Assembly: GCF_001643305.1 (NCBI RefSeq)
Contig: NZ_LSGW01000048.1
Coordinates: 1-35,950 of the forward strand
Length of the DNA: 35,950 bases
Direction: 5' to 3'
Source: Aeromonas salmonicida subsp. salmonicida
Lineage (GTDB): Bacteria > Pseudomonadota > Gammaproteobacteria > Enterobacterales > Aeromonadaceae
This document shows positions 8,421 to 17,787 of this stretch, in pieces; position 1 is the stretch's first letter; each line of letters opens with the position of its first letter. A program made the position numbers and the translations under genes. The notes under the pieces are model-generated. The model had not been told where the DNA came from. It saw nothing but the letters and a program-made list of their open reading frames with translations, and made no database searches.

Positions 8421-9062
8421 ATGAACAACCAGAAACGCAGGCAGATCCTGGAGCGACTGCGGGACAACAATCCCCATCCCACCACAGAGCTCAACTTCAC
8501 CTCGCCCTTCGAGCTCTTGATTGCCGTGTTGCTGTCAGCCCAGGCCACCGACGTAAGCGTCAACAAGGCCACCGACAAGCTCTATCCGGTGGCCAATACC
8601 CCGGCCGCCATGCTGGCGCTCGGGGTGGATGGGCTGAAACAGTACATCAAGACCATAGGCCTGTTTAACACCAAGGCCGAAAACGTCATCAAGACGTGCG
8701 CCATCTTGCTGGAACGCCATGGCGGCGAGGTGCCGGAGAACCGCGAGGCGCTGGAAGCGCTGCCCGGTGTGGGTCGCAAGACCGCCAACGTGGTGCTCAA
8801 TACCGCCTTTGGCTGGCCCACCATCGCCGTCGATACCCACATCTTTCGGGTGTCGAATCGCACCGGCTTCGCGGTGGGCAAAAACGTTGATCAGGTGGAA
8901 GAGAAACTGCTGAAAGTGGTGCCTGCCGAGTTCAAGCTGGATGTGCACCACTGGTTGATCCTGCACGGCCGTTACACCTGTCTGGCTCGCAAACCGCGCT
9001 GCGGCTCCTGTATCATTGAAGACTTGTGTGAATACAAAGAAAAAGTCTATCCACAGGAATAA
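8421..9062 (+). CDS. nth: Endonuclease III
   Basis: This 213-residue base-excision repair glycosylase and AP lyase removes oxidised pyrimidines. The helix-hairpin-helix LPGVGRKTANVVLN contains the catalytic lysine K120, and the catalytic aspartate is D138 in VDTHIFR. The 4Fe-4S cluster ligands C187, C194, C197 and C203 show the exact C-X6-C-X2-C-X5-C spacing. It is the last gene of the rsx cluster, as in E. coli and Vibrio. A diverged copy of its 3' end follows at 9102. Confidence 0.97.
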   Translation: MNNQKRRQILERLRDNNPHPTTELNFTSPFELLIAVLLSAQATDVSVNKATDKLYPVANTPAAMLALGVDGLKQYIKTIGLFNTKAENVIKTCAILLERHGGEVPENREALEALPGVGRKTANVVLNTAFGWPTIAVDTHIFRVSNRTGFAVGKNVDQVEEKLLKVVPAEFKLDVHHWLILHGRYTCLARKPRCGSCIIEDLCEYKEKVYPQE

Positions 9063-9101
9063 GGCAGCATGCAGGCTGTACGCTATAGCCCGCAAACTTC
9101 T

Positions 9102-9161
9102 GCTGCGATTCCTGTATCATCCAAGACTTGTGTGAGTACAAAAATCTACCCGGAGAACTGA
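9102..9161 (+). repeat. Relic second copy of the nth 3' end
   Basis: This 60-base block resembles the last 65 bases of nth (8998-9062). The first 41 bases match at 36 positions and encode CDSCIIQDLCEYK, against CGSCIIEDLCEYK in nth, so they include the last two cluster cysteines. A four-base deletion then shifts the frame, but the tail still resembles the nth end (ATCTACCCGGAGAACTGA). It occupies most of the gap between nth and gloA and supplies the CGGAGAA Shine-Dalgarno of gloA. Confidence 0.85.
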
Positions 9162-9164
9162 GCA

Positions 9165-9578
9165 ATGAGAATTCTGCATACCATGCTGCGTGTTGGCGAT
9201 CTGCAACGCTCCATCGACTTCTACACCCGAGTGCTGGGTATGAAACTCTTGCGCAAGAGCGAAAACAGCGAATACAAGTACACCCTGGCCTTCGTTGGCT
9301 ACGGTGACGAGAAAGACGAAGCCGTCATCGAGCTCACCTACAACTGGGGGGTCAGCGAGTACGAACTGGGCTCGGCCTACGGCCACATTGCGCTGGAAGC
9401 GGACGACATCTATGCCACCTGCGATGCCCTGCGTGCCGCCGGTGCCAAGATCACCCGCGAGCCAGGTCCAGTGAAGGGCGGTACCACTGTCATCGCCTTC
9501 GTGGAAGATCCGGACGGTTACAAGATTGAACTGATCGCCAAGAAAGATGCAGGCAGCGGCCTGGGTGACAGCTTCTGA
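9165..9578 (+). CDS. gloA: Lactoylglutathione lyase (glyoxalase I)
   Basis: This 137-residue metalloenzyme isomerises the methylglyoxal-glutathione hemithioacetal to S-lactoylglutathione. The four metal ligands of the E. coli enzyme are at the same positions: H5, E56, H74 and E122. The length fits the nickel-type bacterial class. The start has GGAG ten bases upstream, within the nth-tail relic. The gene is followed by a small hairpin (TGAGGC-AAT-GCCTCA, 9576-9590) and then a strong terminator. Confidence 0.96.
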   Translation: MRILHTMLRVGDLQRSIDFYTRVLGMKLLRKSENSEYKYTLAFVGYGDEKDEAVIELTYNWGVSEYELGSAYGHIALEADDIYATCDALRAAGAKITREPGPVKGGTTVIAFVEDPDGYKIELIAKKDAGSGLGDSF

Positions 9579-9603
9579 GGCAATGCCTCAGGCAACGCCC
9601 AAT

Positions 9604-9631
9604 AAAAAAGAGCGCTGCGGCGCTCTTTTTT
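9604..9631 (+). terminator. Bidirectional terminator between gloA and motY
   Basis: AAAAAAGAGCGC and GCGCTCTTTTTT form a perfect 12-bp stem with a four-base loop. A-run and T-run on the two sides make it suitable for both the rsx-nth-gloA transcript and the convergent motY transcript. Confidence 0.93.
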
Positions 9632-9650
9632 CATGTCTGTGTGCAGGTTA

Positions 9651-10526
9651 TCAGATGGTGCCATTGCGGCCCATATTGATCACCACCCGCCGGTTCTTGG
9701 CGCGACCATCCTCGGTTTCGTTGGAGGTGGCGTGGCGCTTCTCGCCGTGCCCTTCCACCGAGATCTTGCCCGGATCGATCCCCAGATCCACGAATACCTT
9801 CTTGATGGCATCGGCCCGCTTCTCGGAGAGTTTCTGGTTGGGCCAGCGGCCGCCATAGCTGTCGCTGTAAGCGTTGATCACCACCACATCTATGCTCTTG
9901 TCGACCTTCACATACTCGCCGATCATCGCCAGTCGCCGTCGGGAGGCCAGTGACAGCTGATCGCTGTTCTTGTCATAGGAGAGCACGCTGAAGGCGATGT
10001 CATTGAAGCTATAGGGCAGCAATCCACTCAGGCAATCCACAAAGGCCTGGTACTTGACCCGAAAGTTGACAGAGGAGAGGGAGACCCGCACCGGCCGGTT
10101 CTGACGGTACCAGTCACGATACTGGAAGGTTGGCATGCGGCCACCCTCCAGCTCATCGAGCATGGTCCAGGCAGTCTGTCCCTCCACCAAACCATCAAAC
10201 TGCTGGTAAAAGCGCAACTGGCTCACTTCCCGCCCGGCAACACCGGGACGCCAGAGTGGCGGCATGATCCCCAGACTCACCGTCTGGGTCTGGGCTTGCT
10301 GTCGCAGCCCCTTGAGTTCGAAATCCAGATTGATCTTGCGACCGGCACGGCTGACGAAAGCGCCCGTCCCCCAGTTGGGAATAGGGTGTTCGAGGCGGCA
10401 CTCCACTTGCGTATCCGAGGTCAAACGCCAGACGGATTGATCCAGGCCGGCACCAAACTCGGTAACCCCCGCCTGTAATTGCATACTCACTGATATGCTG
10501 ACCAACCCGACTATCCAAGCGTTCAA
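9651..10526 (-). CDS. motY: Sodium-type flagellar motor protein MotY
   Basis: The protein has about 291 residues: a signal peptide ending near QLQA, a MotY-specific N-terminal domain (VECRLEHPIPNWGTGAF, KINLDFELK, MPPLWRPG, QFDGLVEGQTAW), and a C-terminal OmpA-like peptidoglycan-binding domain (NAYSDSYGG, LSEKRADAIKKVF, EGHGEKR, KNRRVVINMGR). In Vibrio, MotY forms the T ring with MotX and anchors the PomAB sodium stator of the polar flagellum. The start is uncertain: TTG at 10526 has GGAGG eight bases upstream and gives a normal signal peptide, whereas GTG at 10541 overlaps that ribosome site. A receptor gene lies just upstream on the same strand. Identification rests on motifs recalled for the Vibrio protein. 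Confidence 0.9.
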   Translation of the reverse strand: MNAWIVGLVSISVSMQLQAGVTEFGAGLDQSVWRLTSDTQVECRLEHPIPNWGTGAFVSRAGRKINLDFELKGLRQQAQTQTVSLGIMPPLWRPGVAGREVSQLRFYQQFDGLVEGQTAWTMLDELEGGRMPTFQYRDWYRQNRPVRVSLSSVNFRVKYQAFVDCLSGLLPYSFNDIAFSVLSYDKNSDQLSLASRRRLAMIGEYVKVDKSIDVVVINAYSDSYGGRWPNQKLSEKRADAIKKVFVDLGIDPGKISVEGHGEKRHATSNETEDGRAKNRRVVINMGRNGTI

Positions 10527-10594
10527 GTGCCTGCCCTCCACACGATCTCACGTTAGGTATCGGCAGGGGCAGGGCAAGCTTTAGGGCAAAGCAC

Positions 10595-12568
10595 TCAGTG
10601 GGGGGCAGGACGATCCATCAGCTTGAAGCTGGCAATGCGACCCGCCAGCTCGCGAGCCAGCAGATCCAGCTCGGCGCTGTTTTGCTGCAAGGTTTCAGAG
10701 TGCAGGCGATGAGCTTCATACACTTCGCGTATGGTCATCACATTGTGCTGGATATCGTCAGTGACGTAGCGCTGCTCCTCCGTCGCGGTGGCCACCTGGG
10801 CAGTCATGTCACTCACCTTGCGTACCTCGCTCACTATGTCGCTCAGCTCGCTCCCCGCCCGCTTGGCTTCGGTCACGCTCAAGCCCGCCTGTTCAGTGCC
10901 CAGATGCATGGCCGTGACCGCCTGATCCGCGCCCTGGCGCAATCGGGACAACATCCGATCTATGTCCTCTGCCGCCTGTTGGGTGCGAGAGGCCAGCGCC
11001 CTCACCTCTTCCGCCACCACGGCAAAACCACGACCAGATTCACCGGCCCGGGCAGCCTCTATGGCTGCATTGAGGGCAAGCAGATTGGTGCGATCCGAGA
11101 TCTGCTTGATGAGATTAAGCGCCTCGCCGACCGACTCTGTATCCTGATACAGGCTATCCACCAGTTGCTGGGTGTTGGCCAGGGTGCCCGCCACCAGCTG
11201 GATGGCGTCTATGGTCTGATCCACCTCCTTGTCGCCCTGACGGGCACGTCCGATAGCCTGCTGGGTCGCCAGCGACGTCTGGGTTGCATTGCGCGCAATC
11301 TCGGCCACCGTCGAAGCCATCTCGGTGGCTGCCGTCGCCACCAGGTCCACCTGACCGAAACCTTTGACGACGCCAGCATTCACCTCGGCGATCACGCCTG
11401 CCGAGGTGGCTGCGCTGCGGGCCAGCACCTCGCAGGAGCGACGTACCGCCAGCAACAGCCCCTCAAGGTGCGCGAGGAAATGGTTCAGATCCTGCGCCAG
11501 GGCGCCCAGTTCATCACCGGACCGCCAGTTGACCCGCACCGTCAGATCATTTTCCTGTACCAGCCGTTTGAAGGTCTGGTGCAACGCCATAAAACCCAGG
11601 TGCAGATCTCGCACCACCCGCCAGCAGACGAAGGTGGTCAACGCAACGCACAACAGCACGCCGAGCGCCGCCCACCAGAAGTCGCTGGCACTCTTTGCTC
11701 GCATCTGCTCGACCCGCTCGAACAACTGCTGATAAAGGCGATCTTCGCTCTCCTTGAGCAGACCTATCTTGTCGGTACTCAAGGCAAACCAGGCTTCGGC
11801 ATCGACCCCGAAACCGCCTGAGGTGGCTTTGTCCAGCGCCAGTTGCTCCATTGCGGCGACCTTGGCTACCACGGGAGAGGTCAGACTGTCGGCCAGCAGT
11901 TGACGTTGTGACGGGCTCGCCACCGCCTGGAAACGCTCGAGATAGGTATTCTGGGCCGCCAGCAGGGAGATGAATTGCTGCAACAGCGCAGGGGTAAAGT
12001 GGTCACGGCCGAACACATTGCTCAGGGTTGCCCGCTCCAGCCCCATTCGTTCCTTGCTCTGCAAGAAGGCAGCGTAGGCATTGGTCTGCAGCGCTATGGT
12101 GGCATCCTGACTGTTGAGACTGACCTGGTCCACCACGGCCAGCAGCTGGCTGATAAGACGGCTGTAAAAGCCAACCTGCTCGGCCACTTCAACCCCCAGC
12201 GCGCCGACCCGCTCACGCATGGCGGTGAGCCCGGTCAGCGCCTGTTGCACCTCTCCCAACGCCAGCAAGGCGGGATCCTCGTGAAAACGGACCAGCAGGG
12301 TATCGACCAGCTTGCGCTGGGCAGGCAGAGCGTCGCGAAACTTGTTGCCACCAGAGCCAAGGAAACCTGCCGACATGCCGCGCTCCTTTTGCAGCTCGTG
12401 GGCCAGTTGCGCCGCCTCCCGCACCACATAGAGTGCCGCTTGTGCCTGGCTCATCTCCTGTTCGACCTGATAACGCTCATACACGTATCGGCCAGAAAAA
12501 AACAGCAAGGCCAGCAGTGGCAGGCAGACCACCAGCAACATCTTGTGTGCCAATCCCAGCTTGTTCAT
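10595..12568 (-). CDS. Methyl-accepting chemotaxis protein with NIT-type sensor domain
   Basis: The 657-residue receptor has one membrane helix near the N-terminus (about residues 9-26) and a long helical periplasmic region. That region has the NIT-family features [17 protein letters not shown] and [13 protein letters not shown] domains often bind nitrate or nitrite. A second membrane helix ([19 protein letters not shown]), a HAMP region and the signalling domain with [20 protein letters not shown] follow. There is no C-terminal CheR-docking pentapeptide. I chose the ATG at 12568, with GGAG five bases upstream, over an ATG 33 bases earlier. It probably shares a transcript with motY, since no terminator separates them. 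The ligand is unproven. Confidence 0.9.
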   Translation of the reverse strand: MNKLGLAHKMLLVVCLPLLALLFFSGRYVYERYQVEQEMSQAQAALYVVREAAQLAHELQKERGMSAGFLGSGGNKFRDALPAQRKLVDTLLVRFHEDPALLALGEVQQALTGLTAMRERVGALGVEVAEQVGFYSRLISQLLAVVDQVSLNSQDATIALQTNAYAAFLQSKERMGLERATLSNVFGRDHFTPALLQQFISLLAAQNTYLERFQAVASPSQRQLLADSLTSPVVAKVAAMEQLALDKATSGGFGVDAEAWFALSTDKIGLLKESEDRLYQQLFERVEQMRAKSASDFWWAALGVLLCVALTTFVCWRVVRDLHLGFMALHQTFKRLVQENDLTVRVNWRSGDELGALAQDLNHFLAHLEGLLLAVRRSCEVLARSAATSAGVIAEVNAGVVKGFGQVDLVATAATEMASTVAEIARNATQTSLATQQAIGRARQGDKEVDQTIDAIQLVAGTLANTQQLVDSLYQDTESVGEALNLIKQISDRTNLLALNAAIEAARAGESGRGFAVVAEEVRALASRTQQAAEDIDRMLSRLRQGADQAVTAMHLGTEQAGLSVTEAKRAGSELSDIVSEVRKVSDMTAQVATATEEQRYVTDDIQHNVMTIREVYEAHRLHSETLQQNSAELDLLARELAGRIASFKLMDRPAPH

Positions 12569-12600
12569 CCCCTCTCCCCATTCCATTGTTGAAGTGGTCA

Positions 12601-12606
12601 ATTATA
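12601..12606 (-). promoter_or_regulatory. Candidate -10 box of the receptor-motY transcript
   Basis: On the minus strand this is a perfect TATAAT, 32 bases before the receptor ATG. No good -35 box lies 16-18 bases upstream, so it would need an activator or is fortuitous. Confidence 0.3.
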
Positions 12607-12657
12607 AGCACGAGTGCCGAGAATAGAATCTGACGTCCGTCTCATGGCTGCTGATGA

Positions 12658-12686
12658 GGGACAAAGGCTGGCTTTTTTGCCATAAT
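12658..12686 (+). promoter_or_regulatory. Candidate promoter of rnt
   Basis: GGGACA and CATAAT are separated by 17 bases, and the -10 box ends 30 bases before the rnt ATG. The -35 box is only a partial match. Confidence 0.4.
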
Positions 12687-12716
12687 GCCGCCTCATTTCA
12701 CGCCGACCGAGATACC

Positions 12717-13388
12717 ATGACCGACGCTGTACACACTCTCAAGGGCCGTTTTCGTGGCTTTTACCCCGTCGTCATCGATGTTGAAACCGCCGGGTTCAAT
12801 GCCAGGACAGACGCCTTGCTGGAGATAGCCGCCTATACCCTCAAGATGGATGAGGATGGCTGGCTCGCTCCCGATCAGGTCTTTCATTTTCACGTCGAGC
12901 CGTTCGAAGGCGCCAACCTGGAAAAGGCGGCGCTGGAGTTCACCGGCATAGACCCCTTCAATCCGCTGCGCGGCGCCGTCAGCGAGAAAGAGGCGCTGAC
13001 CGAGATTTTCAAGGGCATTCGCAAAGGGATGAAGGAGAGCGACTGCAACCGCGCCATCATAGTGGCCCACAACGCCACCTTCGATCATGGCTTCGTCATG
13101 GCTGCTGCCGAGCGGGCCGGCCTCAAGCGCAATCCGTTCCATCCGTTTGCCACCTTCGATACTGCCGCCCTCTCCGGCCTGGCCCTGGGTCAGACAGTGC
13201 TAGCCAAGGCGTGCCAGAGCGCTCGCATCCCGTTTGACAATAAAGAGGCGCACTCGGCCCTCTATGACACAGAACGCACCACAGAGCTGTTCTGTCATAT
13301 TGTCAACCGCTGGAAGAGCCTGGGTGGCTGGCCGCCGGCCCACCCGGATGATGCCCCCGTCGATGACGCGAACGAACAAGCGGGATAA
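12717..13388 (+). CDS. rnt: Ribonuclease T
   Basis: This 223-residue DEDDh 3'-5' exoribonuclease trims the 3' ends of tRNA and other stable RNAs and is involved in tRNA CCA turnover. The catalytic residues are visible: D21 and E23 in [10 protein letters not shown]123 in [10 protein letters not shown], and H179 and D184 in AHSALYDTE. The chosen ATG gives [19 protein letters not shown], close to the family start; the open frame extends 21 codons upstream across the candidate promoter. It is divergent from the receptor-motY pair. In Vibrio, rnt lies close to motY and gloA, so the receptor looks like an addition between them. Confidence 0.95.
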   Translation: MTDAVHTLKGRFRGFYPVVIDVETAGFNARTDALLEIAAYTLKMDEDGWLAPDQVFHFHVEPFEGANLEKAALEFTGIDPFNPLRGAVSEKEALTEIFKGIRKGMKESDCNRAIIVAHNATFDHGFVMAAAERAGLKRNPFHPFATFDTAALSGLALGQTVLAKACQSARIPFDNKEAHSALYDTERTTELFCHIVNRWKSLGGWPPAHPDDAPVDDANEQAG

Positions 13389-13397
13389 GCAACGAGC

Positions 13398-13423
13398 AAG
13401 AAGGCTGCCATGGCAGCCTTCTT
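13398..13423 (+). terminator. Perfect palindrome after rnt
   Basis: AAGAAGGCTGCCA is followed directly by its exact reverse complement, ten bases after the rnt stop. The G+C-rich stem suits a terminator, but only a short T-containing tail follows. The next 216 bases, up to the antiporter, show no gene or clear regulatory motif. Confidence 0.6.
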
Positions 13424-13639
13424 CTATTGGGATACGGCATCAAAGTGGTTTGACCAGAATGGCAGACAGACCCGGACAGCACAGTTTTCAACCGCTCGGC
13501 TCCCCTCGCCCATCCCAACCCTTCAGGGATGCGTCTCACAGGCCATTTGCCTGATTTTTTACTCGACATTTGTCGTGATTTTCGCAAACTAACTGCCTTT
13601 CAAAAGACAGACAACCAATAACCATTAAAAGGAAGTCAC

Positions 13640-14962
13640 ATGAACCCTGTTGTTGTCGCGGTCTCGCTGATGCTGGTGCTCAGCCTGCTGCGGATCAATG
13701 TGGTGGTCTCGCTCTCCATCAGCGCCATCGTAGGTGGCCTGCTGGGTGGCCTATCCCTGGCCGACACCCTCAGCACCTTCAGTGGTGGCCTGGGCGGTGG
13801 CGCAGAGATCGCTCTCTCCTATGCCATGCTGGGGGCCTTTGCGGTCGCTATCTCCCGCTCCGGGATCACCGACCTGCTGGCCCGCAAGGTGATCAACCAG
13901 CTGGGGCAAGATGGCAGCAGCTCCCGCATCCTCTGGGTCAAGACACTGCTGCTCGGCGCCGTTCTTTGCGTATCCGTCGCCTCCCAGAACCTGATCCCGG
14001 TCCACATCGCCTTTATTCCCATCCTGATCCCGCCGCTGCTGCACGTCATGGCCAAGATGAATATCGACCGCCGTCAGGTGGCCTGCGTCATCACCTTCGG
14101 CCTGACCGCGACCTATATGCTGCTGCCGGTGGGCTTTGGTGGCATCTTCCTCAACAACATACTGGCCAAGAACCTGATCGACAACGGGGTGCCGGTCGAG
14201 CTTGGCCAGCTGCCGATGGCCATGGCAATCCCTGTGCTGGGGATGTTCGTTGGCCTGCTGGTCGCCGTGTTCATCACCTACCGCAAACCGCGCCAGTATG
14301 ACATGGACAAGATCCTGGCCGCCGAGCCCGAATCCGTCGAACTCAATCTCAACCACATCTGGGTTGCCCTGCTGGCCATCGCCGTCGCCCTCGGGCTACA
14401 GCTGATGACCAACAGCATAGTGCTGGGAGCATTGGCGGGCTTTGTCATCTTCACCTGTGGCGGTGTCATCAAGTTTCGCGAGAGCCAGGACGCCTTCACC
14501 CAGGGCGTGCGCATGATGTCTCTCATCGGCTTCATCATGATCTCAGCCGCTGGCTTCGCCGCCGTGATGAAGGCGACCCACGGGGTGGAGAGCCTGGTGC
14601 AATCCGTCTCTGCGGTGATCGGGGATCAAAAAGGCCTCGCCGCCTTCCTGATGCTGCTGGTTGGTCTCTTGATCACCATGGGGATAGGCTCCTCCTTCTC
14701 CACTGTGCCCATCATAGCCACCATCTATGTGCCGCTCTGTATCCACCTCGGCTTCTCCCCCATGGCGACCATAGCCCTGGTTGGCGCCGCCGGTGCGCTG
14801 GGAGATGCAAGTTCACCCGCCTCGGATTCGACCCTGGGCCCCACGTCGGGTCTCAATGCCGATGGTCAGCACGACCATATCTGGGACAGCGTGGTACCGA
14901 CTTTTATTCACTACAATATCCCGCTCATCCTCTTTGGCTGGGTGGCGGCCATGGTGCTCTAG
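13640..14962 (+). CDS. Na+/H+ antiporter-family permease
   Basis: This 440-residue inner-membrane protein has about eleven or twelve helices. It resembles the NhaC-like antiporter families that include YuiF and several putative amino-acid permeases ([76 protein letters not shown]). The transported substrate cannot be told from the sequence: sodium/proton exchange and amino-acid uptake are both proposed for relatives. The start is supported by AAGGAAG six bases before the ATG. It is a single gene closed by a terminator. Confidence 0.82.
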   Translation: MNPVVVAVSLMLVLSLLRINVVVSLSISAIVGGLLGGLSLADTLSTFSGGLGGGAEIALSYAMLGAFAVAISRSGITDLLARKVINQLGQDGSSSRILWVKTLLLGAVLCVSVASQNLIPVHIAFIPILIPPLLHVMAKMNIDRRQVACVITFGLTATYMLLPVGFGGIFLNNILAKNLIDNGVPVELGQLPMAMAIPVLGMFVGLLVAVFITYRKPRQYDMDKILAAEPESVELNLNHIWVALLAIAVALGLQLMTNSIVLGALAGFVIFTCGGVIKFRESQDAFTQGVRMMSLIGFIMISAAGFAAVMKATHGVESLVQSVSAVIGDQKGLAAFLMLLVGLLITMGIGSSFSTVPIIATIYVPLCIHLGFSPMATIALVGAAGALGDASSPASDSTLGPTSGLNADGQHDHIWDSVVPTFIHYNIPLILFGWVAAMVL

Positions 14963-14986
14963 CGCTCGGACAAGCAGCAGACACAC

Positions 14987-15012
14987 AAAAGGCGACCTCG
15001 GGGTCGCCTTTT
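14987..15012 (+). terminator. Terminator, probably bidirectional
   Basis: AAAAGGCGACC and GGTCGCCTTTT form a perfect stem around a four-base loop, 25 bases after the antiporter gene. It also lies downstream of the convergent GGDEF-EAL gene. Confidence 0.88.
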
Positions 15013-15081
15013 CATTGATAAAGGAGTGGTATCAACATGGTACGGAGCAACAGTGACATTGTGGGGAAAGCGATAATGGCG

Positions 15082-17016
15082 CTAGCCCAACACCACCTCC
15101 TGCATAATGGCCCGATTGATAAAATAGCGATGACAGAACAGTAAAAAATCCTGTAAAGGAAGAGGCTTAGAGTAAAAATACCCTTGAATTTCGTCTACCC
15201 CGATGTTCAATACTGCATTGAGTTCATTACTATTTTCCACTCCTTCTGCCACCACCCGCACCCCGAGTTGATGCGAGAGCGTAGTAATGGCTTCTACAAA
15301 CAGCGCCTGACGCGTATCACTGTCGATGGCAGTAATGAAGGATCTATCGATCTTAAGTTTGTCGAAGTAAAGCTCGCGCAAATATGAGAAAGATGACCAA
15401 CCGGTCCCGAAGTCATCGAGAGCCACCCGCACCCCGATCTGGCGCAAGGAGTGGATTATCTGCTTGCTCAGCTCGATATCGTCCAGCGCTATGGTTTCGG
15501 TCAGTTCTACGATCAACTGCTGTAACCCCAGCGGTCCCTCGCTAGTCTTCGCTTCCACATTTGCAGCCAGTCCCATGTTGAACATAGAGCTGGAAAGATT
15601 GACCGATATTTCAAGTGGTTCTATCAGATCGCTCGGGAAAATAGCCAGATCGTGTTGCAAACGCATGAAAATCCACACACCTAGATCCTCACCCAATCCG
15701 TTTTCTTCCGCTAGTGAGATGATGTCAAGTGGAGGGATAAAGCCATATTCCGGATGACGCCAGCGGATCAACGCCTCCGCACCTAGCCTTACAGCGCCTT
15801 GCCCGCGGACAATCGGCTGATAGTAGAGACTGAGCTGCTGACAATCGATACAACAGATGAGCGCACGAAGCTCGGCCGACAATCTACGGTTACGCAGATA
15901 GTGTTGATACATGCTGCTGGAGAAAACGACATACCGATGCAAGCGCCGCCGTTTGGCGCTGTCGAGTGCGATATCGGCAAATAGCAGCATCTCCTCCGGT
16001 GTATTGACAGGCCTGGCATATTGACTGACGCCCATGAACACTCGCACCCTATGCGCAGGATCTGCCGCAAATGCCAGCTCAGCAAGCTCAGCAAGCTCAC
16101 TACGCAACTGTTCCAAAAACGGGAAACGCAGGTAAGTAGGCATAACACCAGAAATAACGATGGCAAACTCGTCGCTACCGGTTCGAGCAACAAAGATCCC
16201 GGCGGTCAACGCATCATGGATCCGCTCGGCCAGCTGCTTGAGCAAGGCATCGCCGATCTCATAACCCAGACTGTCATTTACCTCCCTAAAATGCCCCAGA
16301 TCCACCACGCAAACAGTGATACTGCGTCCCCCACCTCGATGGGCTGCACGCTGCTTGAGATGTTTAAGATGTTTGATAAGCGCAGCCCCGTTGGGCAGAC
16401 CCGTCATTGTGTCATTCCAAGCCAGAAAGTGCTGATGACGCACCTCGCGAAACAGCACCAGTAGCATCACCATGGTCGCCAGCATCAAAAAAGCTAGGAT
16501 GGCAAAATTCTGAGTTCTTGAATCGTTGAGTAACTCTCGCTGGGCAATGGCCGAGGGGCCGGTGAAATTTTTCACCATGACATCACGGATAGCCACCAAA
16601 TCTCGGTTCAATTCATCAGAGAAATGGGCGAGTGGACTCGAGTCATGCCCTCCACTTATTACATCCTGCTCATACTGCTCGAACAAGGTCATGATCTTGC
16701 CAGCCGCCTTGCCAGCCCCGAAGCGTTCCCTGACAGACCTGGCCTCCTCCCCATGCAGAAAGACGTCGAGCCGGTTCCAGGCAATATCAAAACGCTTGTT
16801 CATCTCCTCCTGGCTGACGGCGCCGGCACGATAGAGCAACAGTGCTTCGTCAAACGCGTGGATCTCCAGCTCCAGTTGCGCCAAGGCCCAAGCTGAAAGT
16901 TGTGTGTAGCGAGTCACTGCATTAAAAGCGCGGTCATAGTTCCAGACTGACCAGATAGCGACGCCCAAAAATGTCGTCACCATGAGGATCAGGCTAAGAA
17001 ACTTGCCGCGCAGCAT
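15082..17016 (-). CDS. Membrane GGDEF-EAL protein (DcpA-like c-di-GMP enzyme)
   Basis: The protein has 644 residues. A membrane helix (about 5-25), a periplasmic region (about 26-169) and a second helix (about 170-189) lead into GGDEF and EAL domains. The GGDEF signature is changed to GSDEF (280-284), so cyclase activity is doubtful, although the metal-binding D239 in VVDLGHF is kept. The EAL domain looks catalytically complete: E414 of EAL, N473, E504, the DDFGTG loop (534-539), KIDRSF and AEGVEN. It is therefore probably a c-di-GMP phosphodiesterase, perhaps with dual activity. The ATG lies one base after the stop of the upstream gene, indicating translational coupling. The base composition, especially in the 3' half, looks less G+C-rich than that of its neighbours. 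Confidence 0.9.
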   Translation of the reverse strand: MLRGKFLSLILMVTTFLGVAIWSVWNYDRAFNAVTRYTQLSAWALAQLELEIHAFDEALLLYRAGAVSQEEMNKRFDIAWNRLDVFLHGEEARSVRERFGAGKAAGKIMTLFEQYEQDVISGGHDSSPLAHFSDELNRDLVAIRDVMVKNFTGPSAIAQRELLNDSRTQNFAILAFLMLATMVMLLVLFREVRHQHFLAWNDTMTGLPNGAALIKHLKHLKQRAAHRGGGRSITVCVVDLGHFREVNDSLGYEIGDALLKQLAERIHDALTAGIFVARTGSDEFAIVISGVMPTYLRFPFLEQLRSELAELAELAFAADPAHRVRVFMGVSQYARPVNTPEEMLLFADIALDSAKRRRLHRYVVFSSSMYQHYLRNRRLSAELRALICCIDCQQLSLYYQPIVRGQGAVRLGAEALIRWRHPEYGFIPPLDIISLAEENGLGEDLGVWIFMRLQHDLAIFPSDLIEPLEISVNLSSSMFNMGLAANVEAKTSEGPLGLQQLIVELTETIALDDIELSKQIIHSLRQIGVRVALDDFGTGWSSFSYLRELYFDKLKIDRSFITAIDSDTRQALFVEAITTLSHQLGVRVVAEGVENSNELNAVLNIGVDEIQGYFYSKPLPLQDFLLFCHRYFINRAIMQEVVLG

Positions 17017-17017
17017 G

Positions 17018-17500
17018 TTATTTGATCTCGAGTGCCGTCAGTTGCCACACCATGCGGCTGTGATAGACCTCTTTGTTGAGCTCGGGGTACTCAGAGAGGG
17101 GATAAATGATCCAGAGCGGCCCCTTGTTGCGCAAGGTCAACACCTTGCCATCCTGTTTCTCGGCCAGCAGCACCGGGTACAGTTGCCCATCTTCTAGAGG
17201 TACCGATGCCCAGTAATCATTGATGGCAACCGCCTTGACCTCCAGGCTCTTGAGACCGTATATCCTGACAAGATCTCGCAGCAGCACTCCCCGATAGGTA
17301 TGGTGACCCTCGGTCCAGGGGGTATGTGTTTTGACCTCTGTCTGCGGCAAGGCCTCAAATTCGGCACGGGTCAGCACCACCTCCCCTTTGCCATCACAAC
17401 AGCCATCCCCCTTAATCTTCAGGAACGCGTCATCTGCCAGAGCCATTGCTGACACAAGATACCCGCATAGCAGAAGCCCCCGACCAAACCATCCACCCAT
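17018..17500 (-). CDS. Periplasmic molybdopterin-fold protein (PruR-like pterin sensor)
   Basis: This 160-residue protein has a signal peptide ending near AMALA (residue 22) and a small SUOX/molybdopterin-binding fold. Family features are THTPWTEGHHTYRGVLLRDL, AINDYWASVPLED, RNKGPLWIIYPLSEYPEL and SRMVWQL. I see no cysteine where sulfite-oxidase-type enzymes bind molybdenum; the only mature cysteines are an adjacent pair close to the N-terminus. It is more likely a ligand-binding partner than an enzyme. The ATG at 17500 has GGAGG six bases upstream; a longer frame to 17560 lacks a ribosome site. Its stop is one base from the GGDEF-EAL start. In Agrobacterium, PruR binds reduced pterins and controls DcpA in just this arrangement; that role here is inference. 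Confidence 0.82.
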   Translation of the reverse strand: MGGWFGRGLLLCGYLVSAMALADDAFLKIKGDGCCDGKGEVVLTRAEFEALPQTEVKTHTPWTEGHHTYRGVLLRDLVRIYGLKSLEVKAVAINDYWASVPLEDGQLYPVLLAEKQDGKVLTLRNKGPLWIIYPLSEYPELNKEVYHSRMVWQLTALEIK

Positions 17501-17531
17501 AATGAACCTCCATGTAATACTGTTCGTTTTA

Positions 17532-17560
17532 TTAATCTCACTCTGCCCATTTACATACAA
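17532..17560 (-). promoter_or_regulatory. Candidate promoter of the PruR-DcpA-like operon
   Basis: Reading on the minus strand, TTGTAT and GATTAA are separated by 17 bases, and the -10 box lies 31 bases before the ATG at 17500. Confidence 0.4.
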
Positions 17561-17787
17561 ACAATAGGGTATGAATTCAGACCAAAGTCGTAGCTATCTG
17601 GGTTCACTCAAGAAATCACTTGCTCCAAGTAGATCCCGAATGACTCCAGAAGCATGGCATCGACGCTCCCCATGCAGCAACCGCACCGGTGAATTTAAAT
17701 GCTCTTGTGACTCTCATCTCTTTTCTGTGCCGCCGATGAATAGCGACTGAGGATAGGCCGCGATGCCCGACCCCAAATGGCAGGCAC
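17561..17787 (-). other. Intergenic region without a recognisable gene
   Basis: This stretch between the PruR-like gene's promoter and the deaD terminator shows no coding frame with a ribosome site and no clear repeat or RNA structure. It looks more A+T-rich than the flanking genes and may hold upstream control sites. Confidence 0.4.
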
